From Azospirillum thermophilum (GTDB taxonomy: Bacteria > Pseudomonadota > Alphaproteobacteria > Azospirillales > Azospirillaceae): a stretch of DNA of 64,000 nucleotides. The notes under the pieces were generated by a model. The model was not told where the DNA came from. It saw only the letters and a program-made list of their open reading frames with translations, and did not search any database. Each line of letters opens with the position of its first letter. Positions within the stretch are counted from its first letter, which is position 1. The position numbers were made by a program, and so were the translations under genes. This document shows, in pieces, positions 1 to 8,989 of this stretch. The stretch covers positions 1-64,000 of the forward strand of contig NZ_CP029355.1 in assembly GCF_003130795.1 (NCBI RefSeq). Direction: 5' to 3'.

Positions 1-862
1 CGATCGGTGGCCGGACGTGCAGGGTGGCGTAGGTGAGTTCGACTTCCGCGGTTTCGGTTCGCCCGCCGGCGTCCCGGACCTCGATGCGGTGCCGACCGCC
101 CACCGCCACCTCGTCCATCAAGCGGGCGACCGTCGTGGTGCCGTCACCCGCGAGCCGGTCGACACACGTCCGAACCAGGAAGTGGGTTCCGAGATCCCGC
201 GCGAGACAGAAGAACTCGTAAATATCGTTCTCACGATCGATCTCATCGCCGATGTAGACGCAGCGGGCCGGATCCCCGAACAGCTCGGCCGTCCGCCGCA
301 TGTTGTCCAGCCAGCGGACACTTTCCTTCCCATCGATCGGGACCCGCGTCGGATTGATGTGCCTTTTGAGGGCGGCGGTTCCTTTGAATTTCTTGCGGGT
401 CCAGAATTTGACCGCACCCAGGCCAAGCGGCAGCCCGTCCGTTGTGACCACCAGGCTGGAGTGCATCAGCAGCCCGCAGGCGGTGTACGGGCGCACGCCC
501 CCCTGCCGCTCATTGCTGCCGTTGCCTTTGTAGGTCCAGCCGACCCGGTCGGGACGCTCGCGCTCGAAGGAGAACTCGGTGGTGTCCTGGATGACCAGGA
601 TGGTGCCGCGCGTGGCGGCAACCCGACGGCGCGTTGCTTCGACGTGGCCCCCCAGGATGTCGCCCTCGCCGACACGGCTGTTGGCGAAGAACCGGTAGGC
701 CGCCTTGGTGTTGGCCCAGTCCTGGCAGGCAAAGGGAATGCTCTCTCCCATGTTATCCGCCAGTTGCCCGAGCAATCCGTGGAGCCGCCGGTTCAGGCGC
801 TGGTCCAGCAACTGGCAACTGGCAAGTTCATCGTCGATCCAGGTTCTTGACGCATCGGCCAT
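1..862 (-). CDS. IS4-family (Tn5/IS50-like) transposase, partial
   Basis: Reading the minus strand from ATG at 862 gives 287 codons that run off the left edge, so the C-terminus is missing. The protein begins MADASRTWIDDELASC and continues with GLLGQLADNMGESIPFACQD, the N-terminal DNA-binding layout of Tn5-type transposases. A VIQDTTEF segment and a YIGDEIDREND segment fit the first and second catalytic aspartates of the IS4 DDE family. It would cut and join IS ends. No inverted repeat was found upstream of the start, between 863 and 1027, so the element boundary is unresolved. A clean open frame suggests the gene may be intact outside the window. Confidence 0.85.
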   Translation of the reverse strand, partial: MADASRTWIDDELASCQLLDQRLNRRLHGLLGQLADNMGESIPFACQDWANTKAAYRFFANSRVGEGDILGGHVEATRRRVAATRGTILVIQDTTEFSFERERPDRVGWTYKGNGSNERQGGVRPYTACGLLMHSSLVVTTDGLPLGLGAVKFWTRKKFKGTAALKRHINPTRVPIDGKESVRWLDNMRRTAELFGDPARCVYIGDEIDRENDIYEFFCLARDLGTHFLVRTCVDRLAGDGTTTVARLMDEVAVGGRHRIEVRDAGGRTETAEVELTYATLHVRPPI

Positions 863-1027
863 CGGTACCTCCAGCACCTCTTTCCGATGCCAACAGCCGG
901 AGGCTCGACACGGCCAAGACCACCGCGCCGTCTACTGCACGACCTTCGACGATGTGGGTAATTAACAGCCGCCGAGTGCCGCCTTGTGACGGCCCTGGGA
1001 AGCTGAATCATGGGGCCTGTCCCTATG

Positions 1028-1065
1028 GAGGGCAGCGCGATAGGTGTCAGCTAAACAACGCTAAG
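1028..1065 (+). repeat. Putative Tn3-family terminal inverted repeat (left end)
   Basis: The 38 bases end in ACGCTAAG, the typical inner end of Tn3-family repeats, and are followed by a subterminal stretch ending GAGAACAT that resembles the other Tn3 ends in this window. It lies just outside the 3' end of the frameshifted tnpA at 1091. The outer end reads GAGGGCAG rather than GGGG, so the exact start is uncertain. No clear partner was found beyond 4050. Confidence 0.45.
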
Positions 1066-1090
1066 GCAGAACGATCTGAGAACATGGTGG

Positions 1091-4049
1091 TCAGGCAGCC
1101 CGACGTTGGCGCTCAAGGTTGAGCGGGCGCCGGCCGGCCGGTGTGGACGCCGCCCGTTCCCACAGGAAATCGCCCGACAGGCCGATGTGTTCCCAGCCGA
1201 CCGGAGACGTGTGGGCAAGCAGTTTATCAGGTATCGCCTCTCCCTTCGCACGAAGGTGCGCGATGGCATCGGCCATATAGGTGGAGTTCCAATAGACGAT
1301 GGCGGCGATCAGCAGGTTCAGCCCCGAGGCCCGGTATTCCTGAGTCTCCGTGCCGCGATCGGCAATCCGGCCTTGCTTGAAGGTACAGATCGCCTGGGCC
1401 AGGGCATGACGCTGTTCTCCCTTGTTGAGACCGGCGTGGCATCGCCGCCTCAGTTCCGGGCTCTCCAACCAGTCGAGCATGAACAGAGTGCGTTCGATCC
1501 GGCCAAGCTCCTGGAGAGCAAGGTCGAGCTGATTCTGCCGCTCATAAGCCGCCAACTTCTTCAGCATGGTGGATGGCGCGACCGAGCCGCTCTTCAGGGA
1601 TGCGACCAGGCGCACGACCTCATCCCAATGCTCGCGGATGACCTCCACCTTGATCCGCCGTCCGAGAAGCGGCAGCAGGGCCTTGTAGGACCCGGAGAGA
1701 CTCGATGCTGGCCAGCTTCCGGTCGGGGAAGTCACGCAGCCGGGGACAAAAGCGGAAACCGAGCAGTGAGCAGAGAATGAAGACATGGTCGGACACGCCT
1801 CCGGTGTCCACGTAGTGGGTGTCGATCTTCAAGTTGGTGCCGTGGTGGAGCAGCCCATCAAGCACATAAGGCGCCTCGTGGGTCGCGGCCGAAATGACCT
1901 GGACATGGTAGGGGCCATGCTGGTCGGAGACATGAGTGTAGAAGCTGAAGCCGGGGTCAACGCCATAGCGGGCGTTTACTTCGCCGGCGACGTTCCCCCG
2001 TTTTCCCGAGCGGAAGAATTGTCCGTCCGATGAGGACGTCGTTCCACTCCCCCACAGAGCGGCGATCGGCAAGCGGTGCTGCGCCTCGATGATCCGGGCC
2101 AGGGCTGCCCGGTAGGTTTCGGGACGGATGTAGGCATCGGCGGTCCACACCAGCTGGTCGCGGGTCACGCCTTGGCTGGCGTCCGCCATGCGTGCCAAGC
2201 CCAGATTGGTGCCGTCGGCGAGGATGGCGGCGAGCAGCGCGTTCTCGTTGGCGCAGGGCTCGCCGGTGCGCAGGTTCGTGAACGCCGCCGCGAAGCCCGT
2301 CGCGCGGTTGACCTCATGCAGCAGTTCGGTGATGCGCACGCGCGGCAGCAAAGTGTCGAGGCGGCCGGCCAGGACAGTCGCCTCCACAGGCGTCGTCGCC
2401 CTCAGCGGCGTGATGTGCAACCGATCGTCTCGGAGTTCGACCCCATCAAGTTGGCTGCGCCGTAGCCGCAGAGCGAAGCGCTTCAGCCGGTCATCGAGTT
2501 CCTGACCGCGCATTGCTATCCAGGCATCGGCCGTGTCAGGCAACCCCAACTCCGACAGGACCGGCGGGACGGCCATGGTCGGCAGCAGATAACTGTCGAA
2601 GCGACGATAGTTGGAGGAGCGTTCGACCCAGACATCGCCGGAGCGGAGTTTGTTGCGCAGAGTGGCGACCACCGCCATCTCGTAAAGCCGGCGATTGGGT
2701 TTCCCGCCATCGACGACCAGCCGTCGCCACTCCTTGCGGAAAGGCATCGGTGCGTCCGCCGGTACGTCGCGCTTTCCGGACTGGTTGAGATCGCGCAGCA
2801 ACGCGACCGCTGCGAGCAGCGGGTCGTTGTCCCTCGCTGCCTTGAAGGTGAGAGCTTCGAGAAGAGCCGGGAGGAACTTCCGGATCGTGATGTAGCGGTC
2901 GGCGGCACGGACAAGGGGATTCTCCTCCGCTAAATCGGCAAGGCTGGCCACTTCGGGGCGGGCACGCAACAGCTTCGCCCAGCCGACGCTCTCGTCGACG
3001 ACGGCAAAAGCATCACGGTCGCTGTCCTGGGCTACGGCGAGCGCCTCGATGGTGTCATGGAACAGCCGCATCAGGCGGCCGACATCGCGTGTGGTCGCGG
3101 CGTAGGTCTTTTCCTTGGAGTGCTTGCCCCGTGTGAAGGCGCCACCGATCAGCCGGTCGGCCATGTCGAGCACGGCGTCGATCAATCGGGATTCCAGATC
3201 GAACAGCACGGCAACCAGGGTTGCTCGCCGCCGTTGAGCGGTGTAGCGGCCGAGCAGATAGGCGGGCGATGCCTGACCTTCCCGGACGAACTGGCGGAAC
3301 CGGACTTCGGGAATGCGAGTGCCGATATCGGATGCGATCCCAATGGCGCGGACGACCTGAAGCTTGTCGAGCAGGTCACGGACATGTCCGGCTTTCGGCG
3401 CGCTCGGCATCGCCTTCAACCAGGAAAGAGGAGCCCCGCCGAGGTCAGGATCGACCACCGGCAGACGGTCGAGTTCGGCCAGTTGCTCGTCGGTGAGGCC
3501 GGCAAGCAGAGCATCCACCGCCCGCTTGCGGGCCCGGGCGCGCCCAGCGGCGCCGGTGCGCTCGATCACCGGCAATGCCGGCAGGATGAAGTTTTGGGAG
3601 CGGAGGGCGGAGACGATGGCTGTGACGATCGGTTCCGGTCTGTTCGTGGTCCAGGCGGCCTGGGCGGCCGCTTCGATCATGAAGGGAAGATCGAGATTGG
3701 TCGATGGCCGCAACCCGAGCATGGCGGCGAGTTGCCGGGCATGATCGGTCATCGTCTGGGGTCGGCGCGCATAATCGGTGAACAGGTGCGCCGGCACATG
3801 GATCTGGGTGGCAATCCAGGCGATCAGAGCGTCGAGCGGTTCCTCGATCTGGGCAAGCGCGCGGCCGGAATGCCGAAGCAGCGCCAGTTGCACGGCAAAG
3901 CCCAGCCGGTTGGCCGCGCCCCGCCGTGTCAGAACGAGATCCTGATCCGACGGGGTGAGCGTGAAGCGACGCGCCAGAGCATCCCGATCCGCGGGAATAC
4001 CAAGAAGCTGCCGTAACTCCGTGTCGGGCAACAAACGATGTCGCGGCAC
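1091..4049 (-). pseudogene. tnpA: Tn3-family transposase TnpA, frameshifted
   Basis: Two overlapping minus-strand frames together make a full-length TnpA of about 1000 residues. The first runs from GTG at 4049 (VPRHRLLPDTELRQLLGIP, with AGGGAG upstream) to about 1700. The second continues from SGSYKALLPLLGRRIKVEVI to 1091. The shift lies around 1691-1702, inside ASIESL/SGSYK. DDE-domain landmarks are present on both sides: TNLGL, SSSDGQ and HYVDTGGVSDHVF before the break, GLNKGE after it. The intact homologue at 12084 has no such break. A one-base indel is the simplest explanation; programmed frameshifting or a sequencing error cannot be excluded. The long upstream ATG at 4091 adds residues absent from the homologue. 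Confidence 0.85.
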
Positions 4050-4275
4050 GCCATCTCCCTCTCCAGCCGGCGCCAGCCCCGAGGCTGGCACATGACGGGG
4101 GAGGGTTATGAACGAACGCAGGACCGCTTGTCACGGAGCCACGCTGCCCGACTGTCCGCTTTGCCACCCTTTGGCGGACAAGGTCAACGACCTTCCGCTG
4201 TTGACCCGAAGCGGTCATCAGGGCCGGCAGTTTCAGGTGTTTTTGGCCTTCGAGAACGCTTGCAATAGGGCGTCG

Positions 4276-4322
4276 GAACGGTTACCGGATATACAGTCAG
4301 ACTGTACAGACGGTAACCGTTC
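4276..4322. promoter_or_regulatory. Concentric palindrome, likely operator of the SnoaL-like gene
   Basis: Two perfect inverted repeats share one centre at 4299. The outer arms are GAACGGTTACC (4276-4286) and its complement (4312-4322). The inner arms TACAGTC/GACTGTA span 4292-4306. The 47-bp site ends 14 bases before the start codon at 4337, where a bound repressor would block transcription. Inner sites of this shape are common for TetR- or MarR-type dimers. The nearest regulator gene is the MarR homologue at 4755, but the pairing is inference. Confidence 0.65.
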
Positions 4323-4336
4323 TTGAGAGGCCGAGC

Positions 4337-4747
4337 ATGACGATTGACAATAAGGAGTTGGTTCGCCGCTTCAACATAGAGGTCATTCAGAACGGCAATG
4401 AAGCCGCATTCAACGCAATGATGGCGCCGGACTTCATCAATCACGTCGCCCCCCAGGGCATGCCTAACGGTCCGGAAAGCATGTGGAACACCTTCCAGAA
4501 CATTCTTCGGCCCGCCCTGTCGGGCTTGAGGGTGATAATCCATGATCAGATCGCCGAGGGTGACAAGGTCACCACCCGCAAGACAATCAGCGGCGTTCAC
4601 ACCGGTACACTGGCCGGAATTCCTGCGACAGGACGTGACGTGGCCATCGACGTTATCGATATCGTGCGTGTTCAGGACGGCAAATATGCTGAACATTGGA
4701 GCGTGAACACTCTGTCGAATGTTCTTGCTGCACTATCGAAGTCGTGA
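4337..4747 (+). CDS. SnoaL-like ester cyclase family protein
   Basis: This 136-residue protein has the compact cone-shaped fold signature of the SnoaL-like polyketide cyclase/ester cyclase family: an N-terminal helix (LVRRFNIEVIQNGNEAAFNAMM), a DFINHV segment, and the usual GxxVxTRKTISGVHTG and GRDVAIDVIDIVRVQDGKYAEHW strands. Family members act on small hydrophobic substrates in the cytoplasm, and many are stress-linked without a known reaction. ATG at 4337 follows GAGAGG. The 47-bp palindrome upstream suggests tight repression. It ends tail-to-tail with the MarR gene, 7 bases away. The substrate is unknown. Confidence 0.8.
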   Translation: MTIDNKELVRRFNIEVIQNGNEAAFNAMMAPDFINHVAPQGMPNGPESMWNTFQNILRPALSGLRVIIHDQIAEGDKVTTRKTISGVHTGTLAGIPATGRDVAIDVIDIVRVQDGKYAEHWSVNTLSNVLAALSKS

Positions 4748-4754
4748 TTTCGGC

Positions 4755-5234
4755 CTAGCAAAGCCGTTCGATAATGGGAATTGCGGCTTCAAGTGTCTGT
4801 CTATCCTCTTCGGACAGACGTTCCTCTATCAGAGCGGCGATCTTCGATGTCCGGGCTTCGCGGGAGCGAGACAATCCCTCTCGCCCTTTCTCGGTGATCG
4901 ATAGAAGTTGGCTGCGCCCGTCCGCTGGATTGGGCAATCTGCAAACCAAGCCCTCGGTTTCAAGCTGAGCGGTCACCAGTCGCATACTTTGATGTCGGAC
5001 ATTACGGCAGTTCGCTAGTTCGGCGACACTCAGCGGACCGCGTTTTTCAAGAAGAAACAGGGTTTCAGACTGAGATGTCGTTGGCGTATCTGTCTCATTC
5101 CTCACGCTGCGTACGAATCGACTGATAGTGTCGCGCAGCCTTTCTGCAAGTGCTAGCGCAGTGGCATCTTCTTCGGAGAGGGTTTTGTCGTTAATCAATT
5201 GCTTTCTCTGTCCTTGCGGAGATGCGTTGTACAT
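4755..5234 (-). CDS. MarR-family transcriptional regulator
   Basis: A 159-residue winged-helix regulator starting at ATG 5234; an in-frame TTG lies two codons upstream. The DNA-binding part is typical of MarR: SQSETLFLLEKRGPLSVAELANC, then RHQSMRLVTAQLETEGLVCR as recognition helix, and the wing motif NPADGRSQLLSITEKG with the conserved D-x-R-S. C-terminal helices would form the dimer interface. MarR proteins usually repress efflux or detoxification genes and let go when a phenolic or oxidant ligand binds. Candidate targets are the palindrome before the SnoaL-like gene and the downstream pump. No strong ribosome binding site precedes the start. Confidence 0.85.
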   Translation of the reverse strand: MYNASPQGQRKQLINDKTLSEEDATALALAERLRDTISRFVRSVRNETDTPTTSQSETLFLLEKRGPLSVAELANCRNVRHQSMRLVTAQLETEGLVCRLPNPADGRSQLLSITEKGREGLSRSREARTSKIAALIEERLSEEDRQTLEAAIPIIERLC

Positions 5235-5432
5235 TCCCAATCACCCGGGCGCAACGGACGTGAAACAGGATCGGCCGTTATGACCGCTCCCGGCGCAAAG
5301 CTACCGCCCGGGAGCGAGAGTTCCTGACCCAAAGCGAACGTAACTCCGTGACAACGGCTTTATCCTGAGGGGGCGCATCTGGAAGCAAGCCGGCTACGCC
5401 AGCCGAAGGCAATGTGGAACCGTACGCTCTGG

Positions 5433-6671
5433 CTACAGTTCATCTACCGGAGCCGGGTGCCTCACCGAACTAGGCCGTGTCCTAGCTTTGCATTGCTGCA
5501 GATGCAGCGAGATTGCGAGTAGGCTGGCGGCAGCGGCGAGGCTGACAACCAGGAGGGACACTGTCGGCCAGCCATGGGCCACCGCCAGTGCACCCGCTGC
5601 AGCCGGGCCGAAGACGAGCCCGACGTTGTTCCCTTGCATCAGGAAACCGATGGTCGCCCCGATCAGCTCGGGGCAGGGCGCCATCCGTGGCGCGGAGTGG
5701 ATCAGCGCCACCGGAATCAGCCCGGCAAGAGCGGAGAAGACGATGCTGGCGGTATAGACAAGAGCGCCGGACAACGCGCCACTCAAGACGCCAATGCTGC
5801 ATATGGCCATTGCTCCAAAGCCGAGCAGTAGGATCGTGCGGTGAGCCACACCTCTCGACAACAGAGCACCGCAGGCAAGATTGCCGAGCGCATTGACCGA
5901 TACCGCAACCCCGGCGAGCAGACTGCCCATCCAGGTGTCCACGGACAACCGTTCGGATAGGATTGCCGGTAGAAACGCAAACACCGCGAAGTAGGCCGCC
6001 GCGAAGAAGGCGAATAGCCCGGCAAGGAGCCATGGCCCGCTAGCGGACAGTGTCAGCCGAACAACACGAGCGATGCTCCGCACGGGAACCATGCGAGCTG
6101 GAATGCCACGCGTTGCCGGCACCAGCAGAGCAGCATAGCCAATCAGCAGGGCTGCGTTCACCAGCCAGAAGCCGCGCCATCCCAAGGCGTCCAGCAGTGG
6201 CGCTGCAACCAATACCGCGGACATGCCAATCGGCATGAAGGTGCCCCACATGGCCATAGCCCGACTGTGGTCGCTGGATCGCGCGACCGCGATAATCAAG
6301 GTCGGTGCCGCTACACTCACCGCCAGGAACCCGACCCCCTCGACTGCGCGCATGGCCAGGAGTAGCGGCGCATCATTCGCCAGGGCGCCGATGGCGCTGC
6401 CTCCGCCCTGCAGGAGGAGTCCGCCGAGCGCCATGAACCGGGCGCCGACGTGATCCACCGCCACGCCGATGGTGATGCCCGTGAACGCGCCGACGACGGC
6501 GAACGCGGAGAGCAGCCAGGACGCGGTGCCGAGGTCGAGTGCGAGGTGGGCCTGGATGTCGGCGAGCGCGGCGGGCACCTTGCCGACTTGGCAGGCCGAA
6601 ACCACGCCCGCCCCCACGATCAACAGGATACTCGGCCAGCGAGCGCCATTCCGCGTGTGGAGAGCGTCCAT
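5433..6671 (-). CDS. MFS transporter
   Basis: This 412-residue protein has about twelve hydrophobic segments in two halves, as in the major facilitator superfamily. The loop DHVGARFMALGG after the second helix matches the MFS signature (G-x-x-x-D-x-x-G-x-R). A CynX/NimT- or drug-efflux-like role is possible; the substrate cannot be told from sequence. It starts three bases after the wrbA stop codon and is surely cotranscribed with it. With LysR diverging upstream and MarR next door, the context suggests export of a toxic, perhaps quinone-like, compound. Confidence 0.88.
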   Translation of the reverse strand: MDALHTRNGARWPSILLIVGAGVVSACQVGKVPAALADIQAHLALDLGTASWLLSAFAVVGAFTGITIGVAVDHVGARFMALGGLLLQGGGSAIGALANDAPLLLAMRAVEGVGFLAVSVAAPTLIIAVARSSDHSRAMAMWGTFMPIGMSAVLVAAPLLDALGWRGFWLVNAALLIGYAALLVPATRGIPARMVPVRSIARVVRLTLSASGPWLLAGLFAFFAAAYFAVFAFLPAILSERLSVDTWMGSLLAGVAVSVNALGNLACGALLSRGVAHRTILLLGFGAMAICSIGVLSGALSGALVYTASIVFSALAGLIPVALIHSAPRMAPCPELIGATIGFLMQGNNVGLVFGPAAAGALAVAHGWPTVSLLVVSLAAAASLLAISLHLQQCKARTRPSSVRHPAPVDEL

Positions 6672-6674
6672 CGC

Positions 6675-7310
6675 TTACCCCCCGGACGGTGTGCGCAGTC
6701 GCTCGCGGCCATGTGCCAACGCGATGGCGAGTGCGGCCACGTGGCGCCCCTGAAAGCGGGCGCCATCAAGTTCGTTGGCGCTTGGCCGGCGATCGCCGCC
6801 GTGGCCATCGTCGGCGAGCGTCGAGGCGCCGTAGGGCGACCCGCCGGTCACCTCGTCCATGCGCATTTGGCCCTTGAAGGTGTACGGCAGCCCAACAACC
6901 AGCATGCCCAGATGCAGCAGCACGATATGCATCGACAGGATCGTAGACTCCTGTCCGCCGTGCTGGCTGCCGGTCGAGGTGAACACGCTGCCGATCTTCC
7001 CGACGAGCTTGTCCTGGAACCATAGGCCGCCGGTCTGGTCCAGAAAGTTTTTCATCTGCGACGCCATGTTTCCGAAGCGCGTCGGCGTGCCGAAGATGAT
7101 CGCGTCGTAGTCCGGCAGTTCATTCACCGTGGCGACCGGCGTTGGGTCGGGCGCGTATCCTGCCGCCTGAGCGACCGCCTCTGGTACCAGTTCCGGAACC
7201 CGCTTCACCACGACCTCGGCGCCGGCTTCCCGGGCGCCCTCGGCGATCGCAGCGGCCATAGCCCCAATGTGGCCGTAAGAGGAATAGTACAGAACGAGGA
7301 TCCTGCTCAT
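6675..7310 (-). CDS. wrbA: WrbA-type NAD(P)H:quinone oxidoreductase
   Basis: A 211-residue flavodoxin-like protein. The N-terminus [16 protein letters not shown] is the FMN phosphate-binding loop; [24 protein letters not shown] and [17 protein letters not shown] are hallmark WrbA segments that contact the flavin. WrbA reduces quinones by two electrons, so avoiding semiquinone radicals. ATG at 7310 follows AGGAAGG. It is first gene of a two-gene operon with the MFS pump and is divergent from a LysR gene, a standard arrangement for a quinone-inducible detoxification unit. Confidence 0.93.
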   Translation of the reverse strand: MSRILVLYYSSYGHIGAMAAAIAEGAREAGAEVVVKRVPELVPEAVAQAAGYAPDPTPVATVNELPDYDAIIFGTPTRFGNMASQMKNFLDQTGGLWFQDKLVGKIGSVFTSTGSQHGGQESTILSMHIVLLHLGMLVVGLPYTFKGQMRMDEVTGGSPYGASTLADDGHGGDRRPSANELDGARFQGRHVAALAIALAHGRERLRTPSGG

Positions 7311-7421
7311 GAACCTTCCTCACCTAATCGTTTCATTCAGTGGTGGGAAGCCATAGATGCCATCTCGACATGATGCGCGGAACTGTGAAAAGATTGCTGA
7401 GTTTAATCGATATGATTGATC
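7311..7421. promoter_or_regulatory. Divergent wrbA / lysR promoter region
   Basis: This 111-bp gap lies between divergent wrbA and a LysR gene. It holds the imperfect dyad AATCGATATGATTGATC (about 7404-7420), which fits the loose T-N11-A pattern of LysR binding sites and overlaps the region just before the LysR start codon. Autoregulation plus activation of wrbA is the usual reading; it is inferred from layout. Confidence 0.45.
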
Positions 7422-8366
7422 ATGCTGGACGCACTCACGCTCGACCAAATGCGCATCTTCGTCACGGTGGTGGAAGCCGGGAGCTTCCGTGCCGCGGCTG
7501 TCCGCCTGTCGCGCGTTCAATCAGCGGTGAGCCACGCGGTGGCCAATCTGGAGGCTGAGCTCGGACTTACCCTTTTCGACCGATCGGGCCACCGACCGGT
7601 GCTCACGCCGGGCGGGCGGGCATTACTAGCCGACGCGCGTGCCATCCTGTTGAAGGTTGATTCCCTGCGGGCACGGGCGCGCGGCATGTGCGAAGGCGTT
7701 GAACTTTCGCTGTCGATCGCGGTGGATTGCTTGTTTCCACTAGCCGCGGTCAGCGCCGCCTTGAAAGAGCTGCATGACGCTTACCCTGCGGTCGGCGTCG
7801 AAGTAATCGTCGGGCCGCTTGGCGTACCGTTCGCCGCGCTGTACGAAGGGAAGGCCACAGTCGGGATCGTCGTTGGCGGCGATCTGCGTGATCCGCGAAT
7901 CGAACTGGAGGCGCTGTCGTCGCTGTCGTTCGTCGCTGTGGTCGCAGCGGCACACCCCCTGGCGGCGCGGAGCCGCACTGGAGACGAAGTTACAGCGACG
8001 GAGCTGACTGACCACCTGCAGATCGTGCAGGCGGATCCGACCCCTCTGTCGGAGGGGCGCGACTTCGGCGTGCTGTCGCCCGGTACCTGGCGGGTCAGCG
8101 GTCAGGACACCAAACAGGCGCTGATCCTGGCGGGCGCCGGTTGGGGGCGGCTACCGCGGTGGGCGGTGGAACGCGATCTTGCCGAAGGGCACCTGGTGCG
8201 AGTGCGGGCTTCGGCACTTGGGCGCGACGGCGAGGCCGTTGTAGACGCATTCTTGGCACATCGGAACGACACCCCGTTTGGCCCTGCTGCCTGCGCCTTT
8301 CGTACGGCGCTGCGCCGCCATGCTCATAAGGAGCTCAGCCGAGCAACTCCCCCCTCGCGCGAATAG
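7422..8366 (+). CDS. LysR-family transcriptional regulator
   Basis: A 314-residue LysR regulator. The N-terminal helix-turn-helix is clear: LDQMRIFVTVVEAGSFRAAA, then LSRVQSAVSHAVANLEAELG and LFDRSGHRPVLTPGG. The rest is the two-lobed periplasmic-binding-like effector domain. ATG at 7422 is chosen; an in-frame TTG lies two codons earlier. It diverges from wrbA and the MFS pump and probably activates them in response to a small ligand. The C-terminal HAHKELSRATPPSRE tail is somewhat longer than usual. Confidence 0.9.
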   Translation: MLDALTLDQMRIFVTVVEAGSFRAAAVRLSRVQSAVSHAVANLEAELGLTLFDRSGHRPVLTPGGRALLADARAILLKVDSLRARARGMCEGVELSLSIAVDCLFPLAAVSAALKELHDAYPAVGVEVIVGPLGVPFAALYEGKATVGIVVGGDLRDPRIELEALSSLSFVAVVAAAHPLAARSRTGDEVTATELTDHLQIVQADPTPLSEGRDFGVLSPGTWRVSGQDTKQALILAGAGWGRLPRWAVERDLAEGHLVRVRASALGRDGEAVVDAFLAHRNDTPFGPAACAFRTALRRHAHKELSRATPPSRE

Positions 8367-8669
8367 GCGCGGGTCTGAAGCCGACCGATCCACAGCGCTG
8401 AAAGTGGATAATCTCACGGCTTGGCAGGGGAGTGCTGTTCGCCCGCGTGTCCCCTTTATGGTATGGCCCGCCCGTCCCAGCGCAGTGGCGATGAGACCTC
8501 TGTGGCAGGCAGGTTGATCTTGTCCCAGTTCGGTGGATGAGTCGGGGGATCAGTGGACAATGCTGACTCTGCAGACATCGAGTATGATCGGAATTGTTGC
8601 GAATTCCGTGCTTTGCGCTTTATGGGACTCCAATCGCTCCTCATCTAGGAGGAGTGATCAGAATACGCT
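8367..8669. other. Intergenic stretch without a recognisable gene
   Basis: This 303-bp stretch holds no open frame that resembles a protein. It contains AT-richer, low-complexity debris and a GATCTTG/ATGATCGGAATTG area of unknown origin. It separates the LysR gene from the kinase fragment that a transposon has cut. Confidence 0.5.
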
Positions 8670-8873
8670 CTAGCCTTTCAGTGGCATTTTGAACCTGAAG
8701 CAGGTGTCATTCGCGTCAGAGCGCACATCTATCCTGCCGTCATGGGCTTGGGCGATCTGAGACGCGATGTAGAGCCCCAGGCCCAGCCCCCGGCTCCCAG
8801 CCCTCGCCTCGCCCCGCTTGAAGGGCAGGAAGAGCTTGTCGATCTGCTCGGGCGGGATGGGCTGCCCCCCATT
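8670..8873 (-). pseudogene. Histidine kinase C-terminal fragment, truncated by Tn3 end
   Basis: The last 67 codons of a sensor kinase ATPase domain remain: NGGQPIPPEQIDKLFLPFKR, then GSRGLGLGLYIASQIAQAH (G2 box) and the closing RFKMPLKG. The N-box and everything upstream are missing. The homology begins exactly where the 38-bp Tn3-type inverted repeat ends (8873/8874), so the transposon replaced the rest of the gene. The open frame extends into transposon sequence up to 8987, but those residues are not kinase. It cannot act as a kinase. Confidence 0.8.
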
Positions 8874-8911
8874 GGGGGCACGCCATAGAACGGGCGCGGA
8901 TATACGCTTAG
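8874..8911 (+). repeat. Tn3-type 38-bp terminal inverted repeat, left
   Basis: It begins with GGGG, ends in ACGCTTAG and is 38 bp long, the canonical form for the family. It shares CGCCATAG and the inner TACG..AG with the repeats at 18746 and 18959. The following bases, GGGACAAAGCCGGAACAT, recur as a subterminal motif at the right end and in the miniature element. Confidence 0.8.
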
Positions 8912-8989
8912 GGGACAAAGCCGGAACATCGCTGTGGGTCGACGCCTCCGGGGTCGTTGGTGTTGATCGGCTGGCAAGTTGGCCCACCG

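Noticed and set aside
4092..4275. Search for the right-hand repeat of the frameshifted Tn3 copy, including GGGCAGCGTGGCTCC on the minus strand at about 4137-4151
   Set aside because: Only the first eight bases resemble the left end; the inner ACGCTAAG is missing, so it is not called a repeat.
5286..5315. GCTCCCGG / CCGGGAGC hairpin upstream of the MarR gene as a terminator
   Set aside because: The loop is long (14 bases) and no T-run follows on either strand.
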